Numbered from the stretch's first letter, positions 16,725 to 26,304 are shown. The stretch is 64,000 nt of DNA from Chitinophagaceae bacterium (GCA_023957755.1 JAMLGT010000011.1:62001-126000), one strand, 5' to 3'. Notes: generated by a model from the letters alone, not told the origin. Program-made: numbers and translations.

Positions 16725-18260
16725 TTATTTCGAAGACATTTCAGTTTTTAAGAATGTCTGCCACTCTTCGAGTAACTTTCCTTTTAGCACTCTCGGAAAC
16801 TTATGCTGGCCACCAATCTTGCCTTTGCTTTTCATGAAGTCGAGAAACACTTCCTCCCTCATTACATCCACAAATACTTTTTGAAGTGCATGTTTGCGTT
16901 CAACAGCATAGTCATCATTGAGTTCCCTGAGGTAATTATCGATGAGAGTACTGAGAGTTTCCGAACTTACGTTTTCCTCTGTAGCGATATACCAGTGGTG
17001 TGCAAAAAAGTTTCCGAAAGGGACACCTGCTACTGTAAACTCACCGATGGAAATGTTTAGTTCTTCACTAACCATTTTAATAGCACGATTCATATTATCT
17101 ACACTCAGGTGCTCACCTACCAGGCTTAGGAAATGACGGGTGCGGCCGGTGATAATGATCTCGCTTTTCTCAATATCCACAAACTGAATTGTGTCGCCTA
17201 TCAGGTATCTCCATGTGCCGGCGTTGGTGCTGATGAGGAGTGCATAATCCTGATTGGGCTTCACTTCGTGTATGAGTAAGGCTTCAGGATTTTCAACCAT
17301 GTTGCCTTCGCTATCAAAATTTTTCTGATCGAAAGGCACGAATTCAAAAAAGATATTATTGTTTAATACCAGCTTCATTCCGACAGCGTCCTGTCTGCTT
17401 TGGTAAGCAAGAAATCCTTCGCTTGCCAGATAAGTTTCGATGTAGGTAATCGGTTTGCCTAATAATTTGTTGAACCCCGATTTGTAAGGTTCCAGCGCCA
17501 CACCTCCATGCACATAAAATGCAAGGTTGGGCCATATTTCATGTATATTTTTAAGGTTATACCTCTCAATCACCTTTTCCATACATAACTGTACCCAGGC
17601 AGGTACGCCTACAATAAAGGAAATATCCCAGTTAGGTGCATTCTCAACGATTTCGCTCAGTTTCTTTTCCCAGTCTTTTTCTTTTGCGATCTTTTTACCG
17701 GGTTTATACAGGCCCTGGAACCAAAAGGGAATATTCTTAGCCTGGATGCCGCTCAGGTCGCCCGCAAAATAGGTTGGTCCCTTCTGTAATTCCGTGCTGC
17801 CACCCAGCATCAACCAGCTTTTCCCTACAAACTGCTTAGGTACGTTATTGTAGTATGCAAGGCTCAGGAGTTGCCTCACACTGGTATGGGTGTTAGACTT
17901 AATAAGGTCTTTGGTAATCGGGATGTATTTACTACTGGCTTCACTGGTACCACTGCTCAGCGCGAAAAATTTGATTACACCGGGCCAGCAGACATCGGCT
18001 TTCCCTTCCCGGGCGCGTATCCACCAGTCTTTGTAGATTTTGTCATAATCGTAGGTAGGTACAAATTTCTGAAAGGTCTTTCCCGGGTGCCGACTGAGCA
18101 AAATTTCATCAAAGAAAAACTCCTGTCCGAACTCCGTGAATCTGGCTTTGGTAAGCAGCTTTTTCAACACCTTAAGTTGCTGACGCCTCGGCGGTGAACT
18201 CCCTTTGATATCGAGAGCCTGCCGAAGTGATTTGGGCAGCTTTATGTCAATAAATGCCAT
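16725..18260 (-). CDS. GH3-family (auxin-responsive promoter type) acyl-adenylating enzyme
   Basis: A 511-residue protein of the bacterial branch of the GH3 family, related to plant acyl-acid amido synthetases. FFALSSGTSEASSKYIPIT near residue 95 is the AMP-binding loop, and YLIGDTIQFVD and IITGRTRHFLSLVGEHLS are further conserved motifs. It probably activates a carboxylic acid as an adenylate; substrate and acceptor are unknown in bacteria. I prefer the ATG at 18260, which gives the usual MAFIDIKLPKSLRQ start, over an upstream ATG at 18299. Confidence 0.85.
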   Translation of the reverse strand: MAFIDIKLPKSLRQALDIKGSSPPRRQQLKVLKKLLTKARFTEFGQEFFFDEILLSRHPGKTFQKFVPTYDYDKIYKDWWIRAREGKADVCWPGVIKFFALSSGTSEASSKYIPITKDLIKSNTHTSVRQLLSLAYYNNVPKQFVGKSWLMLGGSTELQKGPTYFAGDLSGIQAKNIPFWFQGLYKPGKKIAKEKDWEKKLSEIVENAPNWDISFIVGVPAWVQLCMEKVIERYNLKNIHEIWPNLAFYVHGGVALEPYKSGFNKLLGKPITYIETYLASEGFLAYQSRQDAVGMKLVLNNNIFFEFVPFDQKNFDSEGNMVENPEALLIHEVKPNQDYALLISTNAGTWRYLIGDTIQFVDIEKSEIIITGRTRHFLSLVGEHLSVDNMNRAIKMVSEELNISIGEFTVAGVPFGNFFAHHWYIATEENVSSETLSTLIDNYLRELNDDYAVERKHALQKVFVDVMREEVFLDFMKSKGKIGGQHKFPRVLKGKLLEEWQTFLKTEMSSK

Positions 18261-18483
18261 TACTTTTTTGGGTGTTGTTACCGGTGCAAAACTAAGCAAA
18301 TTGTTTCTGTAATGGTGTTTCCGTATTACTTTGGTTGAAGATCGTAAATATGTATTCGCCTCTGGTATTCAGTGCTTTCGGCAAGAAAGACCTTAACATC
18401 TTTCAATTTTTTCTAAAATAAAAAATAATTCATTTCGTTTTTATTAAATCATAATATTGTATGCAGAAACAAACCCCCATCCA

Positions 18484-21400
18484 ATGAAAATTATTCAATT
18501 GGCCAGCCTATCACTGGCTCTTTTAATTTCAGCATTTTCGGTAAAGTCTCAAACATTGTCAAAGAACACTAATGGGCCAATGTCAGGACATCAGTCAGGG
18601 TGGACATTTGGTGCAGGCTCCGGTGGTGCATTTGGCCTAAAGGGCGGAGAGGCCGGTTTGTTCAGAGGAAGCAGTTTCGCTGCCAAAGTGTTTGGAAGTT
18701 ATTATTTCGGCAAGGTTGGATTGTCAGGAACTACAGGGGTGATTGGAGGTGCGGTCGACAATGGAGCCTTACATAGTTTTATTAAGGACAGAGGAATGCA
18801 GCCGGAAGATTTGTCAATTCATGAAGCAAAACCTTTGAATAGTTTCTTGATGATTGGCCCTTCAGTGCGTTTTGGGAGCAGGCTTTTGGTGAATGCCGGC
18901 GTTCAAGGAGGTGTTTTTCTGAATAATCCGGGCTCAATCAATGTTTCCAATATCGGATCCACTTTTCCTATTTATAGAATAGAAGGCAGCGGAAAAAATG
19001 CTTTTCCTGGATTCTCCGGAAATATTAGTCTCCATTATCCGCTGGGAAACTCCTTTCATATTTTTCTGGAAGGGAGTTATCTGCAATCGCGTACTACAAC
19101 TAATCTCACAGACCCTAAAAATGGTATTGATATGCCAATACTGATCAATAGAGATTTGAAAATGGCTACAGCGGGAATAGGTATTACTAAATCTTTCGGG
19201 AGCAGCCGCTCAGAAAACAAACAGAAACATATAGGGAAGCCGCATTATGGCAATCTTGTCCGGAATGATGCAAATAGCTGTGGAGCTGTACTACTTACTA
19301 TCACCAATCCTGATGGGAGTGTGGAAAGGCTTGAGTTTGAAAATCCTGATGGTGCATTGGCATACTACGAATCGAGAGCGGCAAAACTGAAGGCTATGAA
19401 AGAAGGGGCTGCCGAAAGCAATACTTCAAAGGCAGCAGCGCAGGGAAGTGAAGCAAATGAAAGTGCGGGTAAGGTAGGTTATACCCTGGAATATCCGGAT
19501 GGAAGTATAGAACGAATTGTATTTGCCTGCGCTGCCGATGCAGCCTATTATTCCGCACGCAAAGGGTGGGATGGCTCTGTAAAGGGAAACTATAAGGTTA
19601 CAGAGGAGACTGCCTTGCGTAAAGGATGGGATGGTTCAGTGAAAGGTAACTCCATCACTACAGAGGAGGCTGCCCGAAAGGGATGGGATGGTTCAGTGAA
19701 GGGAAATTCTAAGGTTACAGAGGAGACTGCCTTGCGTAAAGGATGGGATGGTTCAGTGAAAGGAAACTCAAAGGTTGCTGAAGCTAATAAAAGCAGAGAA
19801 AATAAAAAGAGGACAGATGAAGAGGGATATAATCCCTGGGAGATGGACGAAGAAGTAGAAGGCACAGTAATGAACCCAATTCGTGGTAGTAATGACTCTG
19901 CGCAATCTCAAAGAGAAACAGGTGTCATTCTTGGAAATATTTTTTGGGGTGATGGCAACCTTCCCGGAATTGAGACAAATCAAATGGCTGTTTCCTCAAA
20001 AAATAAAAGTAAGACCGAAACTCAAATGGAGGATGGGGTAAAAATAATTTTTAGGGAAGCAGGCGATCCATCGTGTGCTGATTGTGGAATTATTGCTAAT
20101 GCATCCTATTCAGGAAAGGGAAGCCCTCTGTATCAGTCGCTGAATAATACTCATGAAAACCCGCTATACCGTGGCAACAAATTGGGAGGAAACAATCCCT
20201 CCGGGCGGCAAACAAATAGTAAGGGAGTAAATCCACTGTATGATAAGTCTGACAAATCCGGCGATAACCCAATGTTTGAGCCAAAAGGAATCGGGAAGAA
20301 TAATCCATTATATCAGGGAAGCAGTAAAGGTGAGAATCCTCTGTATGAATCAAATGCACTAAGGGGGCAGAATGGCGGAATTTGTGGCACTACGAGCCAC
20401 TTCGAGATAGTTTTGGTAAGCCCTGTTACAGGAAGGCAAATAGCAAGAACAACTGCCGATGAGTGTGGCAGTTTCTGGTTTACCAATGTGCCTGTCGGTA
20501 AATATGGAATTCGTATATACGGCAATGTGATATCGCATGAGGTGTATGATGTATCTTTCAGAAATGACAATGCGCAAGAATTGTCGGGCCATTTGCTGGT
20601 GAGCGACAGGCAGCTTATGGTACAGTTGAATACTAAGTTTGGAGAATCACGGCAGGAGGGTTATGTGGTTATGCGTGGATGGAGTAATATGAATGGAGGA
20701 GTTCCTGAAAACGAAACCGGTGGTCACACTACAGGGAATCAAAGAGTAGCCGGTCAGCCTATCAGAGGTATTATTGTAAAGGGTGGCAGGAATCCGCCCG
20801 GCCAGATTCAGACAGTGCAAACTGATGATAATGGTCACTTCAGCTTTGGTAATATGGCAAAAGGTAATTACATCATTACCGCAGATATACCCTTTTATGT
20901 AGATGAAAAGGTATTGATTCCGCTTGGGAACAAACAAGTATGGGGTGATCCACATGAAAATTTAAACGGAAAACAAATAAATGAAGAAAGTAAGGGAAGT
21001 GCGAGGGGAACTGCTCAGGACTTCAATACCACTCGAAGCAACCGTGAGCGTGGTCAGGACCTAGCTACGCATCCCGGAGGTAACAATCCTTCTTCTGCAG
21101 ATACGGGAAAGTCAGCCATCGGTCAGGCTCAGGACTTCAACACCACGCGAAGCAACCGTGAGCGTGGTCAGGACCTAGCTACGCATCCCGGAGGCAATAA
21201 TCCTTCGTCGGCAGATACGGGAAAGTCAGCCATCGGTCAGGCTCAGGACTTCAATACCACTCGAAGCAACCGCGAGCGTGGTCAGGACTTAGCTACGCAT
21301 CCCGGGGGCAATAATCCTTCGTCGGCAGATACGGGAAAGTCAGCCATCGGTCAGGCTCAGGACTTCAATACCACTCGAAGCAACCGTGAGCGTGGTCAGG

Positions 21401-21825
21401 ACTTAGCCACGCATCCCGGAGGAAATGATGGATCACCGTCGGGTATGGTGCGTCCGGTTGATTACAAAGCTCATTTAAGTGCTGCGGGAAGTAACCTGAA
21501 TGGTATGCTTTCCGACCTGAGTAGCCTTGAGAAACGGTTGAATAGTGATCGGAAAAGTAAAGCTTCAGCCATCGGCGATTTGCGCAATCAGGTAGCCAGC
21601 CTGAAATTGAAAATTGCCGGTGTGCAACAGGCAGTGAGTCAGGCATCACAAAAAAATAATGTGGCTGCAATAAAAGACCTGAATGCAGCTATGGAATTGC
21701 TCAATGTGCAAACAACCGTGCTACAGAAAAAACTATCAGCCATGGGGGTAGATTATGCGGATATCTCAACTGCAATAAAAACAAAGCATGACACTGTGAA
21801 GAACTCCATTAGCAATGTGCGGTAG
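18484..21825 (+). CDS. large secreted repeat protein
   Basis: The ATG at 18484 gives a signal peptide (KIIQLASLSLALLISAFSVKS); the whole chain has about 1113 residues. Residues 25-250 are Gly-rich and resemble an outer-membrane or barrel-like domain. Then come four RKGWDGSVKGN repeats, a run of NPLY/NPMF-centred repeats, two beta-sandwich segments of carboxypeptidase-regulatory/CNA-B type (DECGSFWFTNVPVGKYGIRI and DDNGHFSFGNMAKGNYIITA), almost four tandem copies of a 38-residue repeat, and a C-terminal helical coil of about 120 residues. A surface or adhesin-like role is likely but not proven. No type A/B T9SS sorting domain was recognised. Confidence 0.75.
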   Translation: MKIIQLASLSLALLISAFSVKSQTLSKNTNGPMSGHQSGWTFGAGSGGAFGLKGGEAGLFRGSSFAAKVFGSYYFGKVGLSGTTGVIGGAVDNGALHSFIKDRGMQPEDLSIHEAKPLNSFLMIGPSVRFGSRLLVNAGVQGGVFLNNPGSINVSNIGSTFPIYRIEGSGKNAFPGFSGNISLHYPLGNSFHIFLEGSYLQSRTTTNLTDPKNGIDMPILINRDLKMATAGIGITKSFGSSRSENKQKHIGKPHYGNLVRNDANSCGAVLLTITNPDGSVERLEFENPDGALAYYESRAAKLKAMKEGAAESNTSKAAAQGSEANESAGKVGYTLEYPDGSIERIVFACAADAAYYSARKGWDGSVKGNYKVTEETALRKGWDGSVKGNSITTEEAARKGWDGSVKGNSKVTEETALRKGWDGSVKGNSKVAEANKSRENKKRTDEEGYNPWEMDEEVEGTVMNPIRGSNDSAQSQRETGVILGNIFWGDGNLPGIETNQMAVSSKNKSKTETQMEDGVKIIFREAGDPSCADCGIIANASYSGKGSPLYQSLNNTHENPLYRGNKLGGNNPSGRQTNSKGVNPLYDKSDKSGDNPMFEPKGIGKNNPLYQGSSKGENPLYESNALRGQNGGICGTTSHFEIVLVSPVTGRQIARTTADECGSFWFTNVPVGKYGIRIYGNVISHEVYDVSFRNDNAQELSGHLLVSDRQLMVQLNTKFGESRQEGYVVMRGWSNMNGGVPENETGGHTTGNQRVAGQPIRGIIVKGGRNPPGQIQTVQTDDNGHFSFGNMAKGNYIITADIPFYVDEKVLIPLGNKQVWGDPHENLNGKQINEESKGSARGTAQDFNTTRSNRERGQDLATHPGGNNPSSADTGKSAIGQAQDFNTTRSNRERGQDLATHPGGNNPSSADTGKSAIGQAQDFNTTRSNRERGQDLATHPGGNNPSSADTGKSAIGQAQDFNTTRSNRERGQDLATHPGGNDGSPSGMVRPVDYKAHLSAAGSNLNGMLSDLSSLEKRLNSDRKSKASAIGDLRNQVASLKLKIAGVQQAVSQASQKNNVAAIKDLNAAMELLNVQTTVLQKKLSAMGVDYADISTAIKTKHDTVKNSISNVR
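19561..19770 (+). repeat. four RKGWDGSVKGN-coding repeats
   Basis: Four copies begin near 19561, 19621, 19678 and 19738, at spacings of 60, 57 and 60 bp. Each encodes the core KGWDGSVKGN followed by a variable TEE/TAL linker. The nucleotide copies are nearly identical, which points to recent duplication. Confidence 0.85.
21013..21426 (+). repeat. 114-bp tandem repeat, about 3.6 copies
   Basis: Copies begin at 21013, 21127, 21241 and 21355, exactly 114 bp apart, and differ at only a few positions. Each encodes 38 residues including AQDFNTTRSNRERGQDLATH and PGGNNPSSADTGKSAIGQ. The last copy breaks off after the PGGN segment. The frame is kept throughout, so copy number could change without disrupting the protein. 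Confidence 0.95.
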
Positions 21826-21845
21826 AAGGTTTGAGAGCAGATTCT

Positions 21846-22002
21846 TTATCCTTCTTTTTCCCTGGATCTGAAAAGCAGGGTTACAAGTGAAGTGCCCACA
21901 GATACCACCAATGAAGTAGCCAGATCAAAGCGGGCGCCAAAGTAAAGCCCGCTAAATAATAGTATTGCCGAAAAAAAGAAGATGAAGGTTTGGGTAATGT
22001 AA
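21846..22002 (-). pseudogene. remnant of a small membrane-protein gene next to the IS
   Basis: On the minus strand an open frame of about 52 codons runs out of the insertion-sequence end and stops at 21846. It encodes YITQTFIFFFSAILLFSG, then LYFGARFDLATSLVVSVG and a charged tail RSREKEG, which looks like two transmembrane helices. It has no start of its own. On the far side of the IS, the minus-strand sequence from 23284 reads MFTRKNQTLV and then stops, a plausible N-terminus of the same gene. That joining is inference. Confidence 0.5.
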
Positions 22003-22017
22003 TCAAAAATGGTTGGT
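22003..22017 (+). repeat. IS terminal inverted repeat, left
   Basis: TCAAAAATGGTTGGT, the exact reverse complement of 23234-23248. Confidence 0.8.
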
Positions 22018-22184
22018 GGTTATTTGAATAAAAACCCCTAAACTGCATTTATCAACCTGAAGAGGAAGCAGGCTCTGCTGGAGAGCAACCTGTCAGAAAT
22101 AAGGTTGAAGCTTATACGAAAAAAGAGGGTTGGACTTTTAGTTCAGCCCTTACTTTTTTTGGTAAGCCTTATGTCTTAAAAAAC

Positions 22185-23155
22185 TCATTTCTTGTTAGAG
22201 AGGTAGATGTACCATTTGATAAAATTTATCCGGTGTTTTATACTCAAGCCACGATGTAAATCCAAATGATTCTTTAAGTGTCCAAAGTATCCTTCAATGC
22301 CATTGGTGGTGTTAGGGATTTTCTCATTAGTAAGATAATGAAACATGTTGGGTAAAGCCCGTTTAATGGTTAGATATGAACGCCTTACTAACCTGTGAGT
22401 GTACCAATATCTGCCGGTTGGTTCATTAAAGGTTTTCTCGTTCAGGTAGCTCTTGTATTTTTTATGCCAACTGTCCAACTCTCTGGTCCACCACAGGCGA
22501 TCATTTTCAGTTTTTATTTTCAGTAGCATAAGTACAAGAGTCCTGAGTTCTATACCAGCAGGATGCTTTGGAAACCGCGTCAGCCAAAGGATACACATTC
22601 TTTGGATATGTACCAGGCAACGCTGGATGGCAACATCAGGAAGAGCCTTTTTTATGGCTTTAAGAGCGCTTTTGTGGCCATCGGTAGTAATACTTTCTAT
22701 CTGTACTCCCAGCTTAATAAGATTGTCTAAATCTTCTTTTATTTCTATAAAATGTTCACCATCTGTAATCCTAATCAACTGGGTATAATTAATTTCATCA
22801 TCCTGATAACAAACAACACAGAACTTCTTGAAATAGGTTGCATCCATGCGTAAATGCACTCCTTTGCGTTTGATTATTTTAACCTCAGGAGAGCGCTCAA
22901 GGAATGTGTAAAAAAGTCTCTGTAGAGTCTGCCTGGATAGCCCACTATCCCGACTTAAAGTTGCATAAGTCTGTCTCTCCAGAATCCATTTTTTAAACCA
23001 AATAAAGCGATTTTCTGTTCGCTGCTTGGGTAAATTTCTGGTGAAAAGAATACCACAATTCTTACATTTAAATCTTTGTTTCCCGTCTCGTTTTCCCCAC
23101 CGGATTACATCGGTAAAACCGCAGGCCCAACAGCGCTTTTTTTAAACTTTTTCAT
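22185..23155 (-). pseudogene. IS1249-like DDE transposase, frameshifted near its start
   Basis: From 23138 down to 22185 the minus strand encodes an intact transposase: an N-terminal zinc ribbon (CWACG then CKNCG), a helix-turn-helix (LSRDSGLSRQTLQRLF), and a DDE core seen as MDATYFKKF, TTDGHKSALKA, QRCLVHIQRM and NTTNGIEGYF. This frame has no usable start upstream of GTG 22859, which would cut off the ribbon and HTH. An ATG at 23155 begins MKKFKK in the wrong frame; a -1 shift in the A7 run at 23137-23143 would join the two. This may be a mutation, programmed slippage, or a homopolymer sequencing error. Confidence 0.75.
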
Positions 23156-23233
23156 TTGCAAAAAAAGTTTACTGAAAACGTTTTCACTTAACTTCTTTCA
23201 AACCCTCACCCCGACTTATTTACAGAGGATTTT

Positions 23234-23248
23234 ACCAACCATTTTTGA
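23234..23248 (-). repeat. IS terminal inverted repeat, right
   Basis: Exact reverse complement of the left repeat at 22003-22017; lies about 80 bp upstream of the transposase ATG. Confidence 0.8.
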
Positions 23249-23322
23249 GTATTATACCAAGGTTTGATTCTTCCTTGTAAACATAATACAGGCTTATGAG
23301 TACTTAAGTTAACGGTTTTGAG

Positions 23323-24549
23323 TTACTCGTTTACAAGGTGCACTAACAATCCGTCTCTGAGCTTGGGTTCAAACCAGGTACTCTTGGGTGGCATCACATT
23401 GCCACTGTCTGCCACATCCAGCAGTTGGTGAATAGAAACCGGGTATATGGAAAATGCAACGGCCGCCTCACCACTATCCACTCTTTTTTCTAATTCAGCC
23501 ATACCCCTGATTCCACCCACAAAGTCGATTCGGGGATCTGTACGCTGGTCGTGGATATTGAATAGTGGGGCTAATACATTGTACTGTAGGATTGATACAT
23601 CCAGTATGTTTACCGGATCGGTTGCATAGCTTCCCTCCCTTGATTCCAGGCTATACCATTGCCCTTTTACATACATTCCAAATTGGTGTGGCCGGGAAGG
23701 CTTGAGTGCTCCGTCGGCTTTTGTTACCTTAAAGTTCTTGGTGAGATTATACAGCAGGTGATCTGCTTCCATCCCGTTAAGGTCTTTTACCAATCTGTTG
23801 TAGTCAAGAATGTGTAACTGGCTGGCAGGGAACAGGGTGCACAAAAAGTGACCGGCTTCCTCGTAGTCAGGAAGCAGATATTTTGTCCTTGCCGCGGAGG
23901 CCGCCCTGTGGTGCCCATCGGCTATATAGGTACAGGGTACTTCCTCTTTAAAGAGTTCAGTAATGCGGTCTGTAGTTTTGTCGTCATTGATGATCCACAC
24001 CGCATGCCGGATACCATCGTCTGTATGGATATTATAAACAGCAGTCTTGTTTTTCTTCCAATTATCTATAATATCATTAATGTCGGTTATATCTCTGTAA
24101 GCAAGAAATACATTTCCCGTTTGTGCATTAGTGATAGTGATATGATCTACGCGATCCTGCTCTTTCTCAGGACGTGTAAATTCATGCTTTTTAATGAGTC
24201 CGTTTTCGTAATCTGATACGGAACTGCAGCATACCAGTCCGGTCTGAACGCGGCCATCCATCTCCAGTTCATAGATATAATAGCAGGGTTTGTTTTCCTG
24301 AAACAGGATTCCTCTTCCAATAAAAGCATTCAGGTTTTCTTTTGCCTTTTCATATACGGCGGCGCTATGTACATCTGTGTTGGCCGGAAGGTCAATTTCG
24401 CTTCGGGTGACGTGCAGGAATGAATAGGGCTTTCCCAACGACTCTTCCTTTGCCTCCTTCACATTCAGTACGTCGTAAGGCCGGCTGGCTACTTCGCGCG
24501 CATACTGAGGGTCAGGCCTGAGCGCTTTAAATGGTGAGATAGATATCAT
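23323..24549 (-). CDS. DUF1015 family protein
   Basis: A 408-residue soluble protein of the DUF1015 family. The N-terminus (ISPFKALRPDP, SRPYDVLN) and the central TYIADGHHRAASAART are characteristic; the GHHR motif recalls ParB-like domains. The biochemical role is not established. It follows serC by 42 bp on the same strand, and pairing with serine-biosynthesis genes is a repeated pattern as I remember it, so a link to serine metabolism is a reasonable guess. A TATATTTG -7-like element at 24578-24585 could give it its own promoter. Confidence 0.85.
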   Translation of the reverse strand: MISISPFKALRPDPQYAREVASRPYDVLNVKEAKEESLGKPYSFLHVTRSEIDLPANTDVHSAAVYEKAKENLNAFIGRGILFQENKPCYYIYELEMDGRVQTGLVCCSSVSDYENGLIKKHEFTRPEKEQDRVDHITITNAQTGNVFLAYRDITDINDIIDNWKKNKTAVYNIHTDDGIRHAVWIINDDKTTDRITELFKEEVPCTYIADGHHRAASAARTKYLLPDYEEAGHFLCTLFPASQLHILDYNRLVKDLNGMEADHLLYNLTKNFKVTKADGALKPSRPHQFGMYVKGQWYSLESREGSYATDPVNILDVSILQYNVLAPLFNIHDQRTDPRIDFVGGIRGMAELEKRVDSGEAAVAFSIYPVSIHQLLDVADSGNVMPPKSTWFEPKLRDGLLVHLVNE

Positions 24550-24591
24550 GTTTTCATTTATTTTGTACAGGGGGCGGCAAATATAGCTAAA

Positions 24592-25662
24592 CTACCCATT
24601 GTACCCAGACTCAAATTCTTTTATCACTGAAATAAGGTGTTTCACACTTTCCAATGAGACGGCATTGTACAAGGAGGCTCTGAAACCGCCTACCAGCCTG
24701 TGCCCCTTAATTCCGTAAATATCTTTTTGTTTTGCAAAATCCAGAAATGCCTTTTCGGCCCCAGAATTTGTAGCCACAAAGGACACATTCATGGTACTTC
24801 TGTCTTCCTTCTTTGCCGTACCTCTGAAAAGACTACTGTTATCGATAGCATCATAAAGGAGGGCCGCTTTTTCTTTATTAAGCGGTTCTATAGCCTCTAT
24901 TCCTCCAAATTTTTTGAGCCATCTCAGTGTCAGCAGGCTCATATAAATTGCAAATACGGGGGGTGTATTGAGCATACTATTTGCCTTTATATGTTCGCGA
25001 TAGTCCATAATTGGAGGGATGTCGCGGGTAACATTGCCCAGTAACTTTTTATTTACTACTACAAGGGTTGCACCGGCTACTCCGATGTTTTTTTGTGCTC
25101 CTGCATAGATTAGCTCAAACGCATTGAAATCTATCCGGCGGCTCAGAATATCGCTCGACATATCAGCTACAAGCGGTATGGGCGACTCAGGTATCCGGTG
25201 CCATTGCGTTCCATAGATGGTATTGTTTGAAGTAATATGGAAATATTTACCAGATTCAGGCACGCAAAAATCTTCAGGGATGTAGTTGAAATTATTGTTT
25301 TCGCTGCTGCAAAGAATATTGACTTTGCCGAAGCAACTAGCCTCACGGATAGCCTTCTTGCTCCATACACCCGTATGGGCAATGTGCATGGTTTCATCTG
25401 CATCCAGCAGATTCATGGGCACCTGCATAAACTGAGTGGTAGCGCCACCATGCAGGAAAAGTACTTCGTGATCGTCGTCGAGTTGCATGAGTTCGCGTAC
25501 CAAAGCTCGTGCTTCAGCTACTGACTCTTCAAAAAGTGGGGTACGGTGGCCGATTTCCAGGATAGAAAGACCGCTCCCCTTAAAATTAATAATTGCCTTT
25601 TGCGCTTCTTCTAACACCTCTGCAGGCAGATGCGAGGGTCCTGCATTAAAATTGTGAATCAT
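24592..25662 (-). CDS. serC: phosphoserine transaminase
   Basis: A 356-residue PLP enzyme that converts 3-phosphohydroxypyruvate to phosphoserine in serine synthesis. Motifs are HNFNAGPSHLP at the N-terminus, FLHGGATTQFMQVPMNLL near residue 75, and YAGAQKNIGVAGATLVV near residue 195 with the PLP-binding Lys. I chose the ATG at 25662, which gives the family N-terminus, over an in-frame start at 25683. DUF1015 lies downstream; serA is not in the window. Confidence 0.95.
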   Translation of the reverse strand: MIHNFNAGPSHLPAEVLEEAQKAIINFKGSGLSILEIGHRTPLFEESVAEARALVRELMQLDDDHEVLFLHGGATTQFMQVPMNLLDADETMHIAHTGVWSKKAIREASCFGKVNILCSSENNNFNYIPEDFCVPESGKYFHITSNNTIYGTQWHRIPESPIPLVADMSSDILSRRIDFNAFELIYAGAQKNIGVAGATLVVVNKKLLGNVTRDIPPIMDYREHIKANSMLNTPPVFAIYMSLLTLRWLKKFGGIEAIEPLNKEKAALLYDAIDNSSLFRGTAKKEDRSTMNVSFVATNSGAEKAFLDFAKQKDIYGIKGHRLVGGFRASLYNAVSLESVKHLISVIKEFESGYNG

Positions 25663-25995
25663 TATAATATCTAGTTCCGACAAAAGTAATCAACCCGGAG
25701 GATGCGGAGGTAAAACTTATTCAGTGGTTTGTTGAAAAAAAATCCAAATGAGGATATCGTGATTGTCCGCGGTAATGCATGCAGTGCGGCGGAGAGAAAT
25801 GGAATATACAGATCAGTTTTGGGAAGTATGGATACCACATGGATAGATAGTTGAGAAAAAAAGTATATTTTTATAGCATTGAAGGGATGGGTAAGGTAAT
25901 TCTTTACAACTGGCAATCAGCGGCTTAGCCGGTAGTTGCAGGAGGTGTCACTTATGAGGATGTGATTTTTCTCTCAGCCAATTAAATTGTTTTTC
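25663..25995. other. 333-bp intergenic region
   Basis: No convincing gene. On the minus strand, TACTTTTG (25688 to 25681) fits the Bacteroidota -7 consensus TAnnTTTG and would start serC transcription about 12 nt before its ATG; the -33 element is weak. The rest shows no repeat or hairpin that I can support. Confidence 0.4.
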
Positions 25996-26304
25996 ATGCG
26001 ATCACAAATTTGGGAAAAGTACATTCCCGTTATTAAAATTTTATTGAAAAAAGCAGCTACTGCGCCGCAAACGCTGGAACTGAACCGTATTGACTTTGAA
26101 GGTGCCGGTGTAAGAAAAACAGGTTTTAAATTTAAAATTGAGTTCCGGAATGGAAAGGTTGAAAATATTATCAGCAGTGCACCGCTCGCCACAGCCCTTG
26201 CCACTGAGATGTTGAACAACGAACAGATCGGAGAGATACTCAGGGAAAGAGATTACACTGTTTCGCTGAATCCGAAGTATGAATTGACGATTAAGTCCGT
26301 GTGA
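25996..26304 (+). CDS. conserved hypothetical protein
   Basis: A 102-residue soluble protein beginning RSQIWEKYIPVIKILLKK, followed by a short beta-rich core and ending in LTIKSV. I recognise this type of small protein as conserved in Chitinophagaceae-like genomes but know no function. The ATG at 25996 is preferred to the TTG at 25987. It lies 45 bp before cas6 in the same direction but is not a known Cas protein. Confidence 0.65.
   Translation: MRSQIWEKYIPVIKILLKKAATAPQTLELNRIDFEGAGVRKTGFKFKIEFRNGKVENIISSAPLATALATEMLNNEQIGEILRERDYTVSLNPKYELTIKSV

Larger units (their letters stand above)
22003..23248 (-). mobile_element. IS256-family (IS1249-group-like) insertion sequence
   Basis: The element is bounded by perfect 15-bp inverted repeats (TCAAAAATGGTTGGT at 22003 and its complement at 23234) and carries one DDE transposase on the minus strand. 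Its length of about 1.25 kb fits a single-gene IS. The flanking 9-mers GTAATGTAA and GTATTATAC match at 6 of 9 positions, so any target duplication is eroded or not real. The true outer ends could differ by a few bases. Confidence 0.75.

Noticed and set aside
22018-22260. Plus-strand frame of about 66 codons in the left end of the IS (contains VEAYTKKEGWTFSSALTFFG)
   Set aside because: It has no start codon, runs antisense into the transposase end, and matches no family I know; probably chance.
21994-23257. 9-bp target duplication around the IS
   Set aside because: GTAATGTAA and GTATTATAC agree at only 6 of 9 positions, which is not enough to call.
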